Assembly (NCBI GenBank): GCA_021200535.1
Contig: JAJQGL010000094.1
Coordinates: forward strand, 1 to 64,000
Reading direction: 5' to 3'
Length of the DNA: 64,000 nt
Source: Clostridiaceae bacterium
GTDB lineage: Bacteria; Bacillota; Clostridia; Lachnospirales; Lachnospiraceae
Shown here in pieces: positions 16,909-25,650 of the stretch. The first letter of the stretch is position 1, and each line of letters begins with the position of its first letter. Under the pieces are notes generated by a model, which did not search any database, was not told the DNA's origin, and saw nothing but the letters and a program-made list of their open reading frames with translations. The position numbers were made by a program, and so were the translations under genes.

Positions 16909-18414
16909 CTAAAACACAAATCCGGCAATCAGGTACAACACCGCTGAAACTGCTCCCGCAATCAAAACATACGGCTGTGATGTGCGGTACTGCTCATAGA
17001 TTTCCACACGGCTTGCACGCGCAGAAATTACGCCGAGATCAGACACCACACAGGCATTTGCGCCAAACAGCCCCGCTGAGATAATCGCGCCCAGGCAAAG
17101 CGGAACATTTGCACCAATTCCCGTAAGTACAACTAGCATAACAGGAATTGCAATCTGATACAACGTATAATTTAAACTATATAAATATTCTGAGCAACTG
17201 AAAAATACAAAAAAGATAAACGGAAGCAGGCTGACATACGGCACTAAATTACAAACGCTATTAACAAAGCCTTCCATCCCCATGGTATACATAACCTCCT
17301 GCATCGTATAGCCGATCATCAGGATAATCACCATGTCTACCATATCGACAAAACCATCTACAACACACTGCACATATTCCCCAATCGTAAAAATCCCCTG
17401 CAAAACATATAAAATCCCTGTGACAATCGCTGTAATTCCAAATGCAAGGAAACAGTCAAGATCCGTTGCAATCAGTGCCACCGCAATCGTAAGCATTGGA
17501 ATCAGAAGATTCCAGACACTGATCTGCTTCTTGCGCGGATCCGTTTCGTCAAAATCCTCTTCCTCCTGCTCGGAACCATCTGTCAGCTCTCCCATCTGGA
17601 TGCCCTGCTCCGCCAATTCATACGCTTTTTTCATAGGGCCGAGCTTCGGAAACAGGCGGAGGGCAAACAGCAGTGCAATCACACATGCCACAATCGCATA
17701 AAACATATACGGAACCGACTGAATAAAAATATGTGTCGCCTCACTCCGGTCCGCAACATTTTCGGCATCTGCGATCTGGAAAATAATAAAATATCCCCAT
17801 GCCCCAAACGGCAGGATTGCCGAAATACAGATACTAAACGTTCTGATAACATAAGCTAACGCAAGCCTCGGCTTTTTCATCTTATCAACCAGCGGTGAAA
17901 ACGCAGCTCCGGCGGTCAGTGCGGAAACATAATCATCAATAGACATAATCCCCGAATAAACTGCTGACCCCGTCAGAATCAGCCTTTCATTCATACCAAT
18001 CTTTGACGTAATAAACTCGGCAAAGGCCTTTGTGCTCCCACTCCGCTTCATGGCTATAATAATTCCCCCGCAGAGGAAAAAGGACATATACATCTCTATG
18101 TTTTCTTCATCTGCAAGAACAGCAAGCGAATCATCAAAAAAGCTGCCAACCGCTCCCCATTTATACCACAAAATGTACATGGAAAAAGTTCCCATAAGCA
18201 AGCTCTGGATCACATCCTTAGTGACAAGCGCATAAACAAACAGCCCTGCCAGCGGCACCAGAATCCAGATGCTTTCCTTTGCCATGCTGTGGGGTACCAA
18301 AAAAAGCACTATGTTAAACACAATCCAAAACGCCCAAAGCTTCACCATTTTCGGTGAAATATTTCTAGGGTTCATATAATGGGCAATCCGGTAAAAAATA
18401 TTTTTTTCACTCAT
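16909..18414 (-). CDS. NhaC-family Na+/H+ antiporter-like transporter
   Basis: 501 residues; ATG 18414 (MSEKNIFYRIAHY) follows GGAAGGA. An upstream extension overlaps the preceding gene and is rejected. About a dozen membrane segments. The NhaC-family core is SGIMSIDDYVSALTAGAAFSPLVDKMKKPR near residues 170-200 followed by ILPFGAWGYFI. A charged cytoplasmic loop EQEEEDFDETDPRKK splits the halves. Known relatives exchange Na+ for protons or amino-acid/amine metabolites. It lies between the OCD-like gene and potABCD, so it may move a pathway substrate or product rather than only sodium. Confidence 0.8.
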   Translation of the reverse strand: MSEKNIFYRIAHYMNPRNISPKMVKLWAFWIVFNIVLFLVPHSMAKESIWILVPLAGLFVYALVTKDVIQSLLMGTFSMYILWYKWGAVGSFFDDSLAVLADEENIEMYMSFFLCGGIIIAMKRSGSTKAFAEFITSKIGMNERLILTGSAVYSGIMSIDDYVSALTAGAAFSPLVDKMKKPRLALAYVIRTFSICISAILPFGAWGYFIIFQIADAENVADRSEATHIFIQSVPYMFYAIVACVIALLFALRLFPKLGPMKKAYELAEQGIQMGELTDGSEQEEEDFDETDPRKKQISVWNLLIPMLTIAVALIATDLDCFLAFGITAIVTGILYVLQGIFTIGEYVQCVVDGFVDMVDMVIILMIGYTMQEVMYTMGMEGFVNSVCNLVPYVSLLPFIFFVFFSCSEYLYSLNYTLYQIAIPVMLVVLTGIGANVPLCLGAIISAGLFGANACVVSDLGVISARASRVEIYEQYRTSQPYVLIAGAVSAVLYLIAGFVF

Positions 18415-18439
18415 AGAATCCTTCCTCTCTTTCCCATAA

Positions 18440-19621
18440 TTAATCTGCCATCGCCGGATGGTTCCAGACCTTGAGCTTCTGTCCGATTCCATTTTCAAGC
18501 GCTTTGGTGTAGCACTCATATCCCCATGCAACGTCCTCAATCGGCATTCCCTCAATCGCCACTAAAATTACTTCCTCTTCCGATTTCCGGCCAGTCTTTT
18601 TGCCGCGAATAATTTCTCCCAGCGTATCAATGCTTTCCCGCTCAATCAAGCCGTCCTCTACCATATAAACAAATTCTTCTCCCATACAGCCTGTCGGCTT
18701 CCGGTATCCGTTTTCGTCATAGCCCATCTCATCCTCGATCGCATAGTCCTCATACATTTTGTAATTGTCTACAATCTTACGGATATCCTTAAGCTCTTCT
18801 TTATCCATATTGAATACACTGGCGGAAATAATCAGTGCCCCCGGCTTAAACCACTCCTTTTTATAGACAGGCCAGTCACCGAATTTGCAGGATACTGCTT
18901 CACTGACAATATCCGAATCCCGGATTGCTTCTTCGAGCGTTTCACAAATCTCTACCTTTTTTAACTGCGGATATTTTTCTTCCACATATTTCTTCATAGA
19001 CAACGCCGTCGCGGAAACCGGCGAGCTTCCCTTGATCTTAATGGTGTCGATATTGACTGCGTTTGTCATAATTGCCCGCAGACAGGAACGGTTAATCGCT
19101 CCCGGCCCAATCAATGCCAGTACCCTGGAATCCTTTCTTGCAAGAAGCTTTGACGCAAGTCCCGGCATTGCCCCGGTTCGCATGGAACTTAAAAGGTTTG
19201 CCGACATAAACGCCAGCGGCGCGCCTGTATCCACATCATTCAGCATAGTCATCAGAATGGAGCGCGGAAGGCCTCTGGAACGGTTCTTTCCATTGGAACC
19301 ATACCATTTTTCCCCTGCCACATGGAATCTTCCGCCAAGATATGCCGGCATTGCAATAAAGCGGCGGTCACGGCTGTCATCTAGCGGAAATCCTTCTATG
19401 CTTGATTTCTTAGGGAACTCTAACATCAGCCCATGTGCATTGTGTTCGGGGCCTCCCATCAAAAAATCGCCGTCCTCCAAAAGACCGATTGTCTCTTCCA
19501 TCACATCAACACAGCGCTTTGCATCTAACACTCCCGCTTCAATCATATCCTCTTCATCCAAATACAGAAAACGCAGTTTCCCGCTTTCTAACATTTTCTG
19601 TTTTTCTTCTTCTATTGACAT
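18440..19621 (-). CDS. Ornithine cyclodeaminase / mu-crystallin family protein
   Basis: 393 residues, ATG 19621 behind AGGAGG. OCD-family features: HVAGEKWYGSN near residue 105, NANL-like FMSANLLSSMRTGAMPGLASKLLARKD near 135-165, and the NAD-binding loop LIGPGAINRSCLRAIM near 175. Known members deaminate ornithine to proline or reduce cyclic imines. It is longer than the classic enzyme (about 330-350). It follows the ADH and oxidase genes and precedes NhaC and pot genes, suggesting a joint route for an amine or amino acid. The true substrate is not deducible. Confidence 0.75.
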   Translation of the reverse strand: MSIEEEKQKMLESGKLRFLYLDEEDMIEAGVLDAKRCVDVMEETIGLLEDGDFLMGGPEHNAHGLMLEFPKKSSIEGFPLDDSRDRRFIAMPAYLGGRFHVAGEKWYGSNGKNRSRGLPRSILMTMLNDVDTGAPLAFMSANLLSSMRTGAMPGLASKLLARKDSRVLALIGPGAINRSCLRAIMTNAVNIDTIKIKGSSPVSATALSMKKYVEEKYPQLKKVEICETLEEAIRDSDIVSEAVSCKFGDWPVYKKEWFKPGALIISASVFNMDKEELKDIRKIVDNYKMYEDYAIEDEMGYDENGYRKPTGCMGEEFVYMVEDGLIERESIDTLGEIIRGKKTGRKSEEEVILVAIEGMPIEDVAWGYECYTKALENGIGQKLKVWNHPAMAD

Positions 19622-19651
19622 CGCTTTTTCCTCCTTTATAACAGATTATTC

Positions 19652-19661
19652 GTACCGGTAC
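19652..19661. promoter_or_regulatory. Palindrome GTACCGGTAC upstream of the OCD-like gene
   Basis: A perfect 10-base palindrome 31 bases before the start at 19621, between the terminator at 19719 and the gene. It could be an operator for an OCD-NhaC-pot transcription unit; no strong -35/-10 pair was recognised. Confidence 0.3.
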
Positions 19662-19710
19662 AGCAAATATTAATGATTCGGTGCACCCGTTTCCCAATAC
19701 GCTTTACCAG

Positions 19711-19760
19711 AAAAAAAGAAAGGCGCCCAGACCCGTATTTCTATGGATCAGGACGCCTTT
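19711..19760 (-). terminator. Terminator after the iron alcohol dehydrogenase gene
   Basis: Read leftward, AAAGGCGtCC and GGgCGCCTTT (19760-19719) pair around a short loop and are followed by seven T (19718-19711, after C). It separates the oxidase/ADH unit from OCD-NhaC-pot. Confidence 0.75.
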
Positions 19761-19837
19761 GCCCCAGATTTTATTTACCGCTATTATAGCACACCGGATC
19801 ATTTCTGTCAGCCATATTTCGTATCTCTTTTTTTGGA

Positions 19838-20986
19838 TTATTGACGGTACAGCTCTTCAAATAAGCTTCTGAAATCCTCTTCGTCCATAAGCACCGGATT
19901 GTCAAAGGTTTCGCTGGCAGCTGCCGCCGTGCGGGCTAACCGCTTAAAATCCCCCGGATCTACTACGTCCAAATCAGAAAAATGGGGAATGGATAGCTCA
20001 TCTGCAAGCTGCTGCATATAATCCACCCCGGCGCCGGCAGCCGCCAATAAATCCATGCCGGAAATGTCTGCCCCGAGCGCCTCTGCAATATCCGCATATT
20101 TGCCGGGCGCCCCCGCAATGCTCCGTCTGGACACAGGGGCAAGCATCATGGCATTGGCAACTCCATGCGGAATATCATAAAGCCCGCCAAGCGCCTCCGA
20201 TATCGAATGAACGCTTGCAACATCCGAATTTCCAAACGCCATGCCCGCCATTGCACTGGCAGCGAGCATCTGGTCAAGCGCTTCCGGGTCGTGCGTCTGA
20301 ACCGCCTTTTTTAGATTTCCTGCAATCATTCTGACAGACTGGATCGCAAGCCCATCCGTCAGAGGGGAAGATGCCTTACACACATAAGCCTCCACTGCAT
20401 GCGTCAGCGCATCCATTCCGGTAGAAGAAAGGATGCCGGCCGGCAGCCCGTCAAGCACTTCCGAATCAAGGATCGCTGTCCTGACATTTACCTTTTCCCC
20501 CCAGATACAATCCTTTTCCATTGTCTTTGTATTGTTGATTACCGCTTCATGCGTAACCTCACTGCCCGTTCCGCAGGTAGTTGGAATACAGAGCAGCGGT
20601 GCAATGTCTTTTTCAAGGTTTCCCTCGTACCAATCCTCACATTTCCCGCCGTTTGTCAGTAAAGCGCCAATCGCCTTTGCCGTGTCCATTGCAGAGCCGC
20701 CGCCGATTGCAATCAGGTAATCAATGCCCTGTTCCCCTGCATAAGCAGCGCCCCGTTCAATGTCAGTGTCCCTCGGGTTCGGCACAACATCCGACCATAC
20801 AAGATAATTCAGTCCCTTTTCATCCATACAGCCCGTAACCTTTCCCACCAGACCGGTATTTACCATGCCCTGATCTGTCACAACCAGACCTTTTTTTCCT
20901 AATTGTTCCGCCTCTTCCCCGACACAGGAAAGCATTCCCCTTCCAAAGATCACCTTCGTCGGAGTAAAAAATTCAAATGGATTCAT
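19838..20986 (-). CDS. Iron-containing (group III) alcohol dehydrogenase
   Basis: 382 residues, the normal length. NAD-binding GGGSAMDTAKA near residue 95, substrate region IPTTCGTGSEVTHEAVI near 135-150, and the metal-binding segment TGMDALTHAVEAYV near 190-205 with a further histidine in DIPHGVANAMML near 270. Cytoplasmic; interconverts alcohols and aldehydes or ketones with NAD(P)H. The gene begins 13 bases after the DAO-type oxidase gene, so it probably processes the carbonyl product of that oxidase. Specific substrate unknown. Confidence 0.9.
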   Translation of the reverse strand: MNPFEFFTPTKVIFGRGMLSCVGEEAEQLGKKGLVVTDQGMVNTGLVGKVTGCMDEKGLNYLVWSDVVPNPRDTDIERGAAYAGEQGIDYLIAIGGGSAMDTAKAIGALLTNGGKCEDWYEGNLEKDIAPLLCIPTTCGTGSEVTHEAVINNTKTMEKDCIWGEKVNVRTAILDSEVLDGLPAGILSSTGMDALTHAVEAYVCKASSPLTDGLAIQSVRMIAGNLKKAVQTHDPEALDQMLAASAMAGMAFGNSDVASVHSISEALGGLYDIPHGVANAMMLAPVSRRSIAGAPGKYADIAEALGADISGMDLLAAAGAGVDYMQQLADELSIPHFSDLDVVDPGDFKRLARTAAAASETFDNPVLMDEEDFRSLFEELYRQ

Positions 20987-20999
20987 TTTTCCTCACCTT

Positions 21000-22136
21000 C
21001 TATCTCATACTCTTAAAACGGTCATAGCGCAGTGCAGAAATATCAACAACCGTTTCCTCTCCTGCCGCCATCTGCGCCAGCATCAGTCCTACTGACGGCG
21101 CTGTTCCAAATCCATGCCCGGTAAATCCGCAGGCAATAATCAGTCCCGGAACCTCATCCACTCTGCTGATGACCGGAACCCCGTCAAAACAGTCATCCAG
21201 CCAGCCGCCCCATGTCCTGACAATCTTTGCATCTGCCAGAAGCGGAATATATCCCATGATGGCACGGCAGCCCGCTGACACCGTCAAAGAGTTTGTGCGA
21301 AGCTCTGTCGGCTTCATATCTGTCGCTTCCTCCAGACCTGATTCCGAACCGAATACAAACGAGCCATGTTTTGACTGGTGTCCGTAAAAATCCGCATCTG
21401 CCGTTCCAAGCATAATATCAAACATATGCGGCTGCATCTCAGTCACAAGCGCTTCCTCAAAATACCGCGTCATCGGAATATCAATTCCAACCGTTCTCGT
21501 AATATATCTGCTCTCATAGCCGGCTGCCACAACGACCGTCTCTGCCTCAAAGCACTCTCCTGACTTTAAGAGGACACGGCGCAGCTTCCCTTTGATTTTT
21601 TGCAGCTCAACCACCTGTGCATCGGTAAAGAAACGCACGCCCATTTCCACAGAACGCTTGTAATATGCCAGCGTTGTCAGCATGGGATTTGCATGGCCAT
21701 CCGTCGGGCACCAGCCCGCGCCAATGATCTCCTCTGACAGATACGGGCAAATTTCCCGAACCGTTTTCCCGTCTACAACTTCCATATCCAGTCCCAAAGC
21801 GCGTGCATTGGAGGCCAGCTTATTTAACTTTTCCAAATGTGCTTCCGTTTTCCCCAGACGAAGATTTCCTTTCTGGTAATACTCGACATCTATGCCCAGC
21901 TCTTCGGAAAGAGTTGGCCACATATTCTGCACGGCATACATTGCATACGGCAGCTCCCGGACGTCACGCCCGGACTGCCGGACACCTCCCCCATTTCTGG
22001 ATGAGCCCCCGTGCCCAATGCTTTTGTCCGCCTCTAACACAACAACATCACGGATTCCCTGTTTTGCCATGTAGTACGCCGCTGCGCAGCCTACGACACC
22101 GCCTCCAATAATAATTACATCTGCTGTCTGCTTCAT
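21000..22136 (-). CDS. FAD-dependent DAO-family oxidoreductase (HcnC/OoxB-like subunit)
   Basis: 378 residues. FAD-binding VIIIGGGVVGCAAAYYMAKQG at the N-terminus, then SSRNGGGVRQSGR, typical of the glycine/sarcosine/D-amino-acid oxidase family. C-terminal FAD motif IIACGFTGHGFGTAPSVG near residue 345. The ATG overlaps the stop of the [2Fe-2S] gene by four bases (ATGA), implying translational coupling. Known complexes with this subunit plus a BFD-type and an NAD/FAD subunit include hydrogen cyanide synthase, opine oxidases and hydroxyproline dehydrogenases. Inferred: catalytic subunit oxidising a secondary amine or imino acid. Confidence 0.85.
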   Translation of the reverse strand: MKQTADVIIIGGGVVGCAAAYYMAKQGIRDVVVLEADKSIGHGGSSRNGGGVRQSGRDVRELPYAMYAVQNMWPTLSEELGIDVEYYQKGNLRLGKTEAHLEKLNKLASNARALGLDMEVVDGKTVREICPYLSEEIIGAGWCPTDGHANPMLTTLAYYKRSVEMGVRFFTDAQVVELQKIKGKLRRVLLKSGECFEAETVVVAAGYESRYITRTVGIDIPMTRYFEEALVTEMQPHMFDIMLGTADADFYGHQSKHGSFVFGSESGLEEATDMKPTELRTNSLTVSAGCRAIMGYIPLLADAKIVRTWGGWLDDCFDGVPVISRVDEVPGLIIACGFTGHGFGTAPSVGLMLAQMAAGEETVVDISALRYDRFKSMR

Positions 22137-22462
22137 GAACGCTCACCTCCATCCTCTGCCAGTATCCTCATCTCAATCGGACGCATGGGCGCCCTGGAAA
22201 CTGCAGGTTCAATCTCAACCGGGCTTACTCCAAGCTCTCTTGCCACAACACTTTTCACAAGCTTCCCACAGGTCTGCCCCTGGCAAAGTCCCATACCGCA
22301 CCGCAGATATCTGCGGATTTCTTCGATTGTAACCATTCCGGCATGCACGGCCTGACGGATTTCTCCTTTTGTGACCTCTTCGCACCGGCAAAGCAGCATG
22401 TCATCATCCGGCGCCGGAACATAAGGTCCAATCTCTTTTAATTTTTCCTGAATATCGATCAT
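22133..22462 (-). CDS. BFD-like [2Fe-2S] protein, oxidoreductase subunit
   Basis: 109 residues; ATG 22462 (MIDIQEKLKEIG) follows GGAGG. Four cysteines are arranged as in BFD domains: LLCRCEEVTKGEI near residue 22 and LRCGMGLCQGQTCG near 54-67. Known: this domain passes electrons between the FAD subunits of HcnABC- or opine-oxidase-type enzymes; in many homologues it is fused to the NAD/FAD subunit, but here it is a separate gene. Its start is 26 bases after the NAD/FAD subunit stop and its stop overlaps the DAO start. Confidence 0.85.
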   Translation of the reverse strand: MIDIQEKLKEIGPYVPAPDDDMLLCRCEEVTKGEIRQAVHAGMVTIEEIRRYLRCGMGLCQGQTCGKLVKSVVARELGVSPVEIEPAVSRAPMRPIEMRILAEDGGERS

Positions 22463-22487
22463 AAATTTCCTCCGTTCTCTATGCTGA

Positions 22488-24068
22488 TTACTGTGCTGCA
22501 CATTTATAAAATCTTGCTTTCATGGTCATGTCAGACGGCACCTTAATCGTCAGCAGATTTGTATGGTCAAACGCTTTTGCCGTCCGGACGCTGACAACCT
22601 CGGCATCGCACACAACCTTTCCATCTCTTCCAAGCGCTTTTCCATGATCTCCCGCCTGCGGCAGCGGGAAAAATTCATACGGCATCGTAACCGTTCCAAA
22701 CCCTGGTTCGCTCTCCTCTTCCACCAGAAAAATCGCCTGGCCGGAGCAGGAAGCCACACACATGCCGCAGCCGATACACTTCTGGTCCGTCTGAACCACC
22801 GGCAGAGACGTGATATTGTCCCCAATCGAAATACACCCTTTTGAACAGGCGTCCTGACAAGGATTGCAGGGAATGTTCTGCGTACATTCCATAACCGGAT
22901 GTATTCCCACCATATGCTTCACACCCGGATAACGCTCGATTTCCTCTTCCGCCACAAAACCTTTTTCTAGCAGATTCATCGAAACCTCAATATTTTCCTC
23001 TGTCCGGGTGATAAGCTTGCCGCGGTTTTCCGGTGCAAACATACCTTTGCGCAGACTGCCAAGCGCCGTTTCAAGCTCCGTAATCTTCTGTTCCAGCTGA
23101 TCTTTGGAAAGATAGCCCAGATAATGGGAGATGGCCGCTCCGGAAATCCGCCCTTCAATCATAGCGGAGCTTGCCTCCTCAATACCGGAAACATCCCCGG
23201 CGACAAAAATCCCCGGCACTGACGCAGCCCCAAGCGCATCACAGACAGGAACATATCCGCCCGGTGTGTCCTTCATCTCACAGCCTGCCTGCTTCAAAAG
23301 CTGCGACATCGGCGATAAACCGACCGCAAGGCAAATCGTGTCCACATCAAAGTGCTTTTCTGTCCCCGGCTTAACCTTCCAGTCCGGTCCGACTTCCGCA
23401 ATCGTAACGCCGGTCACACATTCCTCTCCCTCTGCCGCAACAATCGTATGCGACAAATAAAATGGAACTCCGCAGCGCGCTACTTTCGCTGCGTGTACAC
23501 CATAGCCTCCAATGCGGGGTGCGGCATCTGCCAGCGCCACTACCTCACAGCCTGCCTGCAGCAGCTGAAAGCTGACAACCAGACCGACATTGCCTGTGCC
23601 AAGCATCAAAACCCGGTTGCCTGCCTTGATATGATGCAGATTCATCATTGTCTGTGCAGCTCCGGCTCCGATCACGCCCGGCAGCGTCCAGCCCGGAAAG
23701 GTCATCATATTTTCACTTGCACCGGTGGCAACCAGTATGCTGTCGCCTTTTACGTGCTTTACTTCATCCCCAATCCGCACAGTAAGCTCTTTTTCCTGAT
23801 ATAAACCAATGACTGTCGCATTTAAGACTACCTTTACTCCATATTCCTCTGCTTCCTTCAATAGCTCTTCGCCAATCCGGTAGCCGCGGATTTTCGCTTT
23901 ATGCTCTTTTGAACCAAAAAATTTATGTATCTGTTTAAAGAGCTGTCCTCCCGGCCTTGCATTTTCATCAAACACAACCGGATGCAGTCCGTTTTTTGCA
24001 ACTTCAATCGCTGCAGATAAGCCCGCCGGACCCGCCCCAACGACCAATAAATCATATCTTTCTGTCAT
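22488..24068 (-). CDS. NAD/FAD-dependent oxidoreductase with C-terminal ferredoxin domain (HcnB/OoxA-like)
   Basis: 526 residues. FAD motif LLVVGAGPAGLSAAIEVAKNG at residue 6, a second dinucleotide motif VLMLGTGNVGLVVSFQLL near 165, and the closing FAD aspartate in GIFVAGDVSGIEEASS near 290. A C-terminal ferredoxin-like region (about 400-465) has CTQNIPCNPCQDACSKGC and CIGCGMCVASCSG. This ferredoxin extension is an addition to the proteobacterial opine-oxidase plan and suits electron delivery in an anaerobe. Between the small [2Fe-2S] gene (24088) and the BFD gene. Confidence 0.85.
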   Translation of the reverse strand: MTERYDLLVVGAGPAGLSAAIEVAKNGLHPVVFDENARPGGQLFKQIHKFFGSKEHKAKIRGYRIGEELLKEAEEYGVKVVLNATVIGLYQEKELTVRIGDEVKHVKGDSILVATGASENMMTFPGWTLPGVIGAGAAQTMMNLHHIKAGNRVLMLGTGNVGLVVSFQLLQAGCEVVALADAAPRIGGYGVHAAKVARCGVPFYLSHTIVAAEGEECVTGVTIAEVGPDWKVKPGTEKHFDVDTICLAVGLSPMSQLLKQAGCEMKDTPGGYVPVCDALGAASVPGIFVAGDVSGIEEASSAMIEGRISGAAISHYLGYLSKDQLEQKITELETALGSLRKGMFAPENRGKLITRTEENIEVSMNLLEKGFVAEEEIERYPGVKHMVGIHPVMECTQNIPCNPCQDACSKGCISIGDNITSLPVVQTDQKCIGCGMCVASCSGQAIFLVEEESEPGFGTVTMPYEFFPLPQAGDHGKALGRDGKVVCDAEVVSVRTAKAFDHTNLLTIKVPSDMTMKARFYKCAAQ

Positions 24069-24087
24069 AACAATCCATTCCTTTCTA

Positions 24088-24417
24088 TCAATCGGATATT
24101 GCTTCTACATTTTTTGCAGAAGCGCCATACTGCGTTTCTACTTTCATCCCCTCTGCCAAAGGAGTAATGCATGTTCTCACATTTGGTTTTCCGTCAACCA
24201 CCATTACACAGTCCGTACATCTGCCAATCGCACAAAATATGCCTCTTGGCTCATGTTTCTTTTTCGTATAACGGTGCGCCATAACGCCTGCTGCCTTCAG
24301 CGCCACTGCAATCGGCTCGCCTTCAAATCCTTCCATCAGCTTTCCATTATATGTAAAGCTGACAAGCTTTCTCTCCGGTGACGCGCCAAGAATCGGATGA
24401 TTTTCAATTCTGTCCAT
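24088..24417 (-). CDS. Small [2Fe-2S] ferredoxin subunit (HcnA/SoxA-N-like)
   Basis: 109 residues; ATG 24417 (MDRIENHPILG) with GGGAGG upstream. Cluster ligands lie in GIFCAIGRCTDCVMVVDGKPNVRTC near residues 60-85, the plant-type ferredoxin fold used by the alpha-like subunits of opine oxidases and HcnA. First gene of the leftward dehydrogenase operon; its leader contains a strong hairpin (24441-24486) and the promoter region is shared with the divergent MerR gene. Confidence 0.85.
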   Translation of the reverse strand: MDRIENHPILGASPERKLVSFTYNGKLMEGFEGEPIAVALKAAGVMAHRYTKKKHEPRGIFCAIGRCTDCVMVVDGKPNVRTCITPLAEGMKVETQYGASAKNVEAISD

Positions 24418-24440
24418 ATGATTTCCTCCCTTTAAACAAT

Positions 24441-24487
24441 AAAAGCCCATTCCGTACGGCTTTGTACGACCATGGGCTTTTTTTCTT
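24441..24487 (-). promoter_or_regulatory. Leader hairpin with T-rich tail: possible attenuator
   Basis: AAAGCCCAT (24442-24450) pairs with ATGGGCTTT (24472-24480), enclosing a second stem CGTAC/GTACG (24453-24457, 24464-24468). On the minus strand it is followed by TTTTATTGTTT and lies between the putative -10 box and the first oxidase gene, where a terminator hairpin would act as an attenuator. Confidence 0.5.
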
Positions 24488-24509
24488 TACACTTACTCTA
24501 ATCTCTGGC

Positions 24510-24515
24510 ATTATA
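24510..24515 (-). promoter_or_regulatory. Putative -10 box of the oxidase operon
   Basis: TATAAT read leftward (24515-24510), preceded by TTGACATTGG and flanked by the direct repeat ACCA-N8-ACCA (plus strand, 24515-24530). No -35 at standard spacing, which fits an activator-dependent (for example MerR-dependent) promoter. Confidence 0.4.
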
Positions 24516-24653
24516 CCAATGTCAATACCAAAAAAAATTTTTTATTGGCATCAGATACGGTATCTTTTTTTTCGCAAAAAAGCTTCTTAACATCTGTATA
24601 TCAGCGTTTTTTTAATCGGCTGCGCCGCAAGCGGCACAAAAACGCAAAAGCCA

Positions 24654-24682
24654 TTGTATCCGTTTCAAAACCATAGTATAAT
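24654..24682 (+). promoter_or_regulatory. Promoter of the MerR gene
   Basis: TTGTAT (24654-24659), 17 bases, TATAAT (24677-24682), 29 bases before the start at 24711. Confidence 0.75.
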
Positions 24683-24710
24683 ACCAGTGTACAACATGGA
24701 GGAAATTACA

Positions 24711-25526
24711 ATGAAAGAAAAAAACTCTTTTTATATCGGTGAACTTTCTGACTTATTTAATATCAGCGTGGATTCCATTCGCTATTATGAAAAAATAGAT
24801 CTGATCCACCCGCATAGGAATGAACAAAACGGCTACCGGGAATACTCTCTTGACGATATCCAGACACTTGTCATTATCCGGGAGCTGCTTAATCTCGGCT
24901 TTCACAGCGAACAAATCCGGGAGTTTGTCATGCAGCGAACCGTTGATAATACCGTAAAACTGCTCGAAGAGGAATTAAATACCATAAACGAAGCAATCCT
25001 TTCGCTCTATGAGAAAAAAAATACCATCCAAAGCCGGCTGCGTGCCATACGAAGCGCACTTTCCGAAAAGGAATATGAGAAAATAGAGCTTCGGGAATAT
25101 CCAAAACGCCCGTGCGTCATGATTGCTGAGGACAACCTTCCCGACGACTATGTTGATTATTATACCGTAAAATTCATGAAGCAAAGCCGGCACCAGATCA
25201 ATATTATCGGTTTTTGCGACTGCTATACCTTAGATCTGGAAGGCTCAAACCCTGCCTCCGCCTTTTATCGGACAAAAAATGTTTTCTTTCTTGCCGATAT
25301 GCTTTCAAATGAGAGCAATTATTTTCTTCCTGCCGGAAAATATCTGTGCATTACATACCGCGGCAGCCTTGTAAAGACAAAACAGCTGCTTCCTAAATTA
25401 TTTTCTTATGCCAAAAAGCATAACCTTTCCATAAATGGCGACCCCATCGAAATGTGCCATATTGACAGCTACGAGACTTCTGTTACAGACGAATTTTATA
25501 TTGAGCTGGAGCTTCCTGTCCGGTAG
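24711..25526 (+). CDS. MerR-family transcriptional regulator with effector-binding domain
   Basis: 271 residues; ATG 24711 with GGAGG 7-10 bases upstream. N-terminal MerR helix-turn-helix: YIGELSDLFNISVDSIRYYEKIDLIHPHRNEQNGYREYS (residues about 8-46). A coiled-coil dimerisation helix follows (about 85-125) and then a C-terminal domain (about 140-270) of the GyrI/BltR-like ligand-binding type. Known: such proteins twist promoters with long spacers when they bind a hydrophobic or cationic ligand. Inferred: divergent control of the oxidase operon at 24417. Confidence 0.85.
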   Translation: MKEKNSFYIGELSDLFNISVDSIRYYEKIDLIHPHRNEQNGYREYSLDDIQTLVIIRELLNLGFHSEQIREFVMQRTVDNTVKLLEEELNTINEAILSLYEKKNTIQSRLRAIRSALSEKEYEKIELREYPKRPCVMIAEDNLPDDYVDYYTVKFMKQSRHQINIIGFCDCYTLDLEGSNPASAFYRTKNVFFLADMLSNESNYFLPAGKYLCITYRGSLVKTKQLLPKLFSYAKKHNLSINGDPIEMCHIDSYETSVTDEFYIELELPVR

Positions 25527-25546
25527 AAGATTCCTCATATGATCGG

Positions 25547-25575
25547 TTGAAAAAACTTCTATTTTATGATATATT
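25547..25575 (+). promoter_or_regulatory. Promoter of the ibrAB-like pair
   Basis: TTGAAA (25547-25552), 17 bases, TATATT (25570-25575). An inverted repeat ATTTCC/GGAAAT (centred near 25582) overlaps the likely start site and could be an operator. Confidence 0.6.
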
Positions 25576-25650
25576 TCCATATGTTGGAAATTTTTTCAGG
25601 ATTTTATAAAATTTTTGATTAGGAGTTTTTACAAGGCGGGGACTAACTTT

